DNA from: Melitaea cinxia
Lineage: Eukaryota; Arthropoda; Insecta; Lepidoptera; Nymphalidae
Assembly: GCF_905220565.1 (NCBI RefSeq)
Contig: NC_059400.1
Span: 6,470,159 to 6,534,158 of the forward strand
Reading direction: 5' to 3'
DNA length: 64,000 nt
In this document: in pieces, positions 60,739 to 64,000 of the stretch
Layout: the number at the start of each line of letters is the position of its first letter
How positions within the stretch are numbered: position 1 is the first letter of the stretch
Made by a program: the position numbers and the translations under genes
Notes under the pieces: generated by a model
What the model was told of the DNA's origin: nothing
Database searches by the model: none
The model's input: only the letters and a program-made list of their open reading frames with translations

Positions 60739-62040
60739 CTACTGTTTCTATTGCATTCTATTCGCCAGGATAGAGTGTATATATTTAATCGTTTAAACGG
60801 AACTTAAAAATAACGATAACTTTATTGTTAGGTTTTTCTAAATTTGTTATTAACAATTGCAAGTAGGTATATCGCACCTTTAATAAAACAAAGATGTAAC
60901 TCAAAATTTGTGGATTTGGAGATTTTACAAGAAAACCCGTCTTCGTCGCATAAAGAATAGGTAGACTTCGACTCCGGCGTTTTAACTATAAGATACAGAG
61001 AGATACGCGACTGTTGCTCTCTTTTCTATGAACTGGAACTGACAAGTCAGTTCTTATAAAGTGGCGTGATTCAGAGATGCACCGGCAGTGAGCGGAGATT
61101 AAAGTGCTGCCGTTTTGAGTAACATCAAATAATTCGATATTAGATTAAAAGGGATGTAAAATAAAAAGATGATTTTTGTTATACTTCATTCTCTCAGAAA
61201 ACGCATTTGATAATGATGTGTAACATTTGGATTTACTTCGGTTTTGTTTTAAAAATTGACAAATTTTACAAAGTTAACGCCTAACACTTCAGTTTTATAT
61301 TGAAATATATGCCTGAGTTGTTGGAGTAATTGGTTAAGTATCACTTTATTGTAATAAATAAGGCTATTTATAAAAGTCACTTTTGTTTACTTCTTTTTAT
61401 TATTTAGAATGACGAAAGATAAGTAAAAACTTTCAACATTAATTCCCTTTTCGTGTAAAAGTTAAGAATAACTTGTAACTGTTGTGCTTATTTGTATAGG
61501 TTTTGAAAACGGAGTCGTCTTAGAGTTCACAATTTTTGTTAAGTTTCAGCGTATCGAGCGTAAAAGTTATAAGATAAACATAATAGTGTATCATTACAAC
61601 CTATACAGTCCACTGCTGGACATAGGCCTCCATAAGCTTTCGCCAAAAATAGCGTGAACTTATGTGTTTTGCCCTTAGTCACCACGCTGGGCAGGCGGGT
61701 TGGTGACCGCAGGGCTGGCTTTGTCGCTCCGAAGACGCTGCTGCCCGTCTTCGGCCTGTATATTTCAAAGCCAGCAGTTGGATGGTTATCCCGCCACCGG
61801 TCGGCTTTTTAAGTAATATAATAATAGTGTAATAAGTTTTAATTTTTTTTCATCTGATTACTGTAATAAATGTGAAAGTTTATGAGGATGACGTATGGAT
61901 GGATGATTGTTACTCTTTTATGGCAAAACGACTGAATAGATCATTATCATTCAACAATGCTGCTATTTTGACGTTAAATAATTATGATTATTATTCATCC
62001 TTAAAATATACTACAGTGTTATGAATTATTGTTATTTTAG
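60739..62040. other. Spacer with one family-3 repeat
   Basis: Apart from 61598-61815 nothing is recognised. Confidence 0.5.
61598..61815 (-). mobile_element. RTE-tailed repeat, family 3
   Basis: ACAGTCCACTGCTGGACATA to CCGCCACCGGTCGGCTTTTT, minus copy. Confidence 0.8.
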
Positions 62041-63960
62041 ACTAAAGAAGTTATGCAGGTTGAAGAGGAAAATCAACAAAATACATTATCTCCAGAGGCC
62101 AAAAATGTAACTGCAGAGCTGACGAAAATGATGACACCGACTCAATATTTTACTGTCACTTATGAGTTGACGAGAAAAATGACACCTAAATAATACTAGC
62201 CATTTACAGTCCTCTAGTTCGTCTTCAAGATCATCTTAATCTAGTTCCGATTCATCTAGCTCTTCTAGCTCATCTTCATCCAGTTTTTCAAGCTCCAATA
62301 GTTTAATGCCTACCCAAAACCCTGCCCCACAAAACTTTACAACGGATTGTGAAGAAAAGACGTCTTACACCAATTCACCACAAAATACTGAGCAAAATAT
62401 GAGCAAATTGAGCTGAGAGAGCGACGAAATTACAATAGTGTGGCCAGTTACAATATTTCTCCAGTATAATACACAGATCTAAGTGACGTCGTCCTGAGTG
62501 ACGACGATGCACTGTAGATTTTAATACGTTGTTTAATAAGCCTGTCAACAGAAGACATTTTATGTTTGAAAATCAAAGTTCTTCTGACTCTGACTGCAAT
62601 AATAAACCAAATATTTGTCAGTCAGTTCAGCCTATTGTAATGCACTGCTGGACATAGGCCTCCTCAAGTTCGCGCTAGACATCCCGGTTTTCCGCAATCC
62701 TCATCCAGCTTACACCAGTAATCTTAGGTAGATCGTCGGTCCAACGGGCCAGAGGACGTCACACACTGTGTTTGCCAAGACGCGATCTCTTCTCCAGGAC
62801 GCGTCTGCTCCAACAGCCACTGGTCCTGGGCCACAGATGACCAGCCCACTGCCACTTCAACTTGCTAATTCTGTGGGCTATATCGGTTACTTTCGTTCTC
62901 TCGCGGTAGTCTCGTTTCTAATCCTATCTTTGAGGGAAACCCCAAGCATGGCCAGTTCCATTGCACGTTGAGGGACTTTATATTTGTGGATCAGTCCCTT
63001 CGTCAGTGTCCATGTCTCGGCTCGGTAATGTTAACCCAGGCAGGATGTATTGCTCGAAGATTTTTGTCTTCAAGCATTGCGGAATCTTCGAAGTGAAGAC
63101 TCGACGAAGCCTGCCAAATGCTGCCCAGCCCCACCGAATTCTCCTATCGGCCTCCTTCTCAAAGTTGTTGCGGCCTAGTTGGATAGTATGGCCTAAGTAA
63201 ATATAATCCTGAACAACTTAGAGAAGGGTACCATCGATCGATACCTGTCTCGGTATGACTTGGTTGTTAGACATAACTTTCGTTTTGTCCAAGTTCATAC
63301 AGAGAACGACACGTCGGGAGGACTCGTTTAGACCGGCTAGCATTTGGCCTAACTCATCTAACGTGTCCGCAAAGATGACGATATCGTCGGCGAAATGAAG
63401 GTGAGATGTATTCACCGTTGACATTGATGCCTTGTTCAAGGTCTTAAAGATATCCTCCAGCGCAGTGGTAAACAGTTTCGGTGATATTACATCTTGCTGT
63501 CTTACCCCACGCCGCAGGGAAATAGGTCTTGTTCTCTGGTCCTGGACATGAACGGTCATCGTCGTTGCGTCGTACATACATCTCAGTACCACGATATATC
63601 GCCAGTCGATATGACATCTCTGCAGAGAGTCCAGGACAGCCCAGGTCTCGACACAGTCGAAGGCTTTCTCGCAGTCCACAAATTCCATACACAGCGGCTG
63701 ATTATATGTCTCTGTCTTTTGAATAATCTGTCGAACAGTATGGATGTGGTCTACGGTGTTGTAGTCATTTCGAAACCCAACCTGCTCTGGTGGTTGGAAT
63801 TCGTCGAGTCTTATGGCGAGACGATTCTAATGTGCAGAAAATATTGATTCTGACGGTATTTAACTTAGGGTTTCACCAACCAAAAAAAGGTCAGTGTGAT
63901 ATATGTGTATCATATGATAATTCAAACAATGAGTAAAAACAAGATGATAGACAATATAAG
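62041..63960 (+). pseudogene. Degraded transposon-type gene split by an RTE insertion
   Basis: The left part (62041-62619) reads in broken frames: TKEVMQVEEENQQNTLSPEA, then a Ser-rich run around 62212-62300 with stops, then FTTDCEEKTSYTNSP. The right part (63849-63960) reads FNLGFHQPKKGQCDICVSYD with a stop soon after; PKKxQCDxC is a zinc-ligand-like motif I associate with a highly repeated insect protein family, from recollection. The RTE element at 62625-63848 lies between. Clearly non-functional. Confidence 0.45.
62625..63848 (-). pseudogene. RTE-type non-LTR retrotransposon, 5' truncated
   Basis: On minus: RLDEFQPPEQVGFRNDYNTV, then an open frame 63688-63218 with FVDCEKAFDCVETWAVLDSL, GVRQQDVISPKLFTTALEDI and HLHFADDIVIFADT (catalytic FADD). 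The C-terminal part toward 62640 is frame-broken but ends with a W..A.NRDV..ELEEAYVQQC-like stretch, the RTE C-terminus. The DNA of that end is the shared tail of family-3 repeats. Confidence 0.85.
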
Positions 63961-64000
63961 AAAGAAGAGACTGCTGATTTTTATACTATTTACTAGCTGA

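Noticed and set aside
63444..63847. Several overlapping ORFs on both strands
   Set aside because: Alternative frames of the RTE reverse transcriptase, which reads on the minus strand at 63688-63218.

Overview
The window is nuclear DNA of a lepidopteran insect (moth or butterfly). Introns and intergenic DNA are AT-rich, host genes are split into short exons with GT/AG borders, and spacer DNA is packed with repeat types common in Lepidoptera: Helitron-like elements ending CTAG/T, tRNA-derived SINEs, RTE and Jockey-like retrotransposon remnants, TIR transposons and TA microsatellites. No bacterial, organellar or viral gene set is present. The species cannot be named from the sequence alone.

Layout. 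(1) 705-10690, minus strand: ten exons of draper (Drosophila drpr; vertebrate MEGF10/11 family), an engulfment receptor. Signal peptide, EMI domain and many EGF-like modules are present; the transmembrane and cytoplasmic parts lie beyond the left edge. (2) 10730-38014: about 27 kb with no recognisable host gene, filled by nested mobile elements. (3) 38015-39702, plus strand: LYRM7, a complex III assembly factor, four exons. (4) 40924-41677, plus strand: NDUFB2 (AGGG subunit of complex I), three exons. (5) 43885-53628 and onward, plus strand: a CD2AP/CIN85 adaptor (Drosophila cindr) with three N-terminal SH3 domains; its C-terminal exons were not found and probably lie to the right. Two further 13-nt first-exon-like sequences (57428 and 60718) have the same phase as the exit of the third SH3 exon, suggesting downstream promoters for SH3-less isoforms. 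(6) 57462-64000: a TIR DNA transposon carrying a pipsqueak-like helix-turn-helix ORF, and a degraded transposon gene split by an RTE retrotransposon.

How the genes relate. LYRM7 and NDUFB2 are neighbours on one strand and both serve the respiratory chain. Draper and the CD2AP/CIN85 adaptor both work at the cell surface and cortex, but no functional link follows from their proximity.

The main structural points are exact or near-exact palindromes: a 1.57-kb fold-back element with about 670-bp arms (31248-32821), an 89-bp-arm palindrome inside a cindr intron (47495-47688), a 60-bp hairpin next to a piggyBac-like end (42823-42882), a 180-bp-arm inverted repeat (17814-18376) and a cluster of GATC-centred palindromes (23371-23790). 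I found no convincing new multi-gene system. The best leads are the possible alternative cindr promoters and the fold-back elements. All calls are by eye; identities and alignments were not computed.
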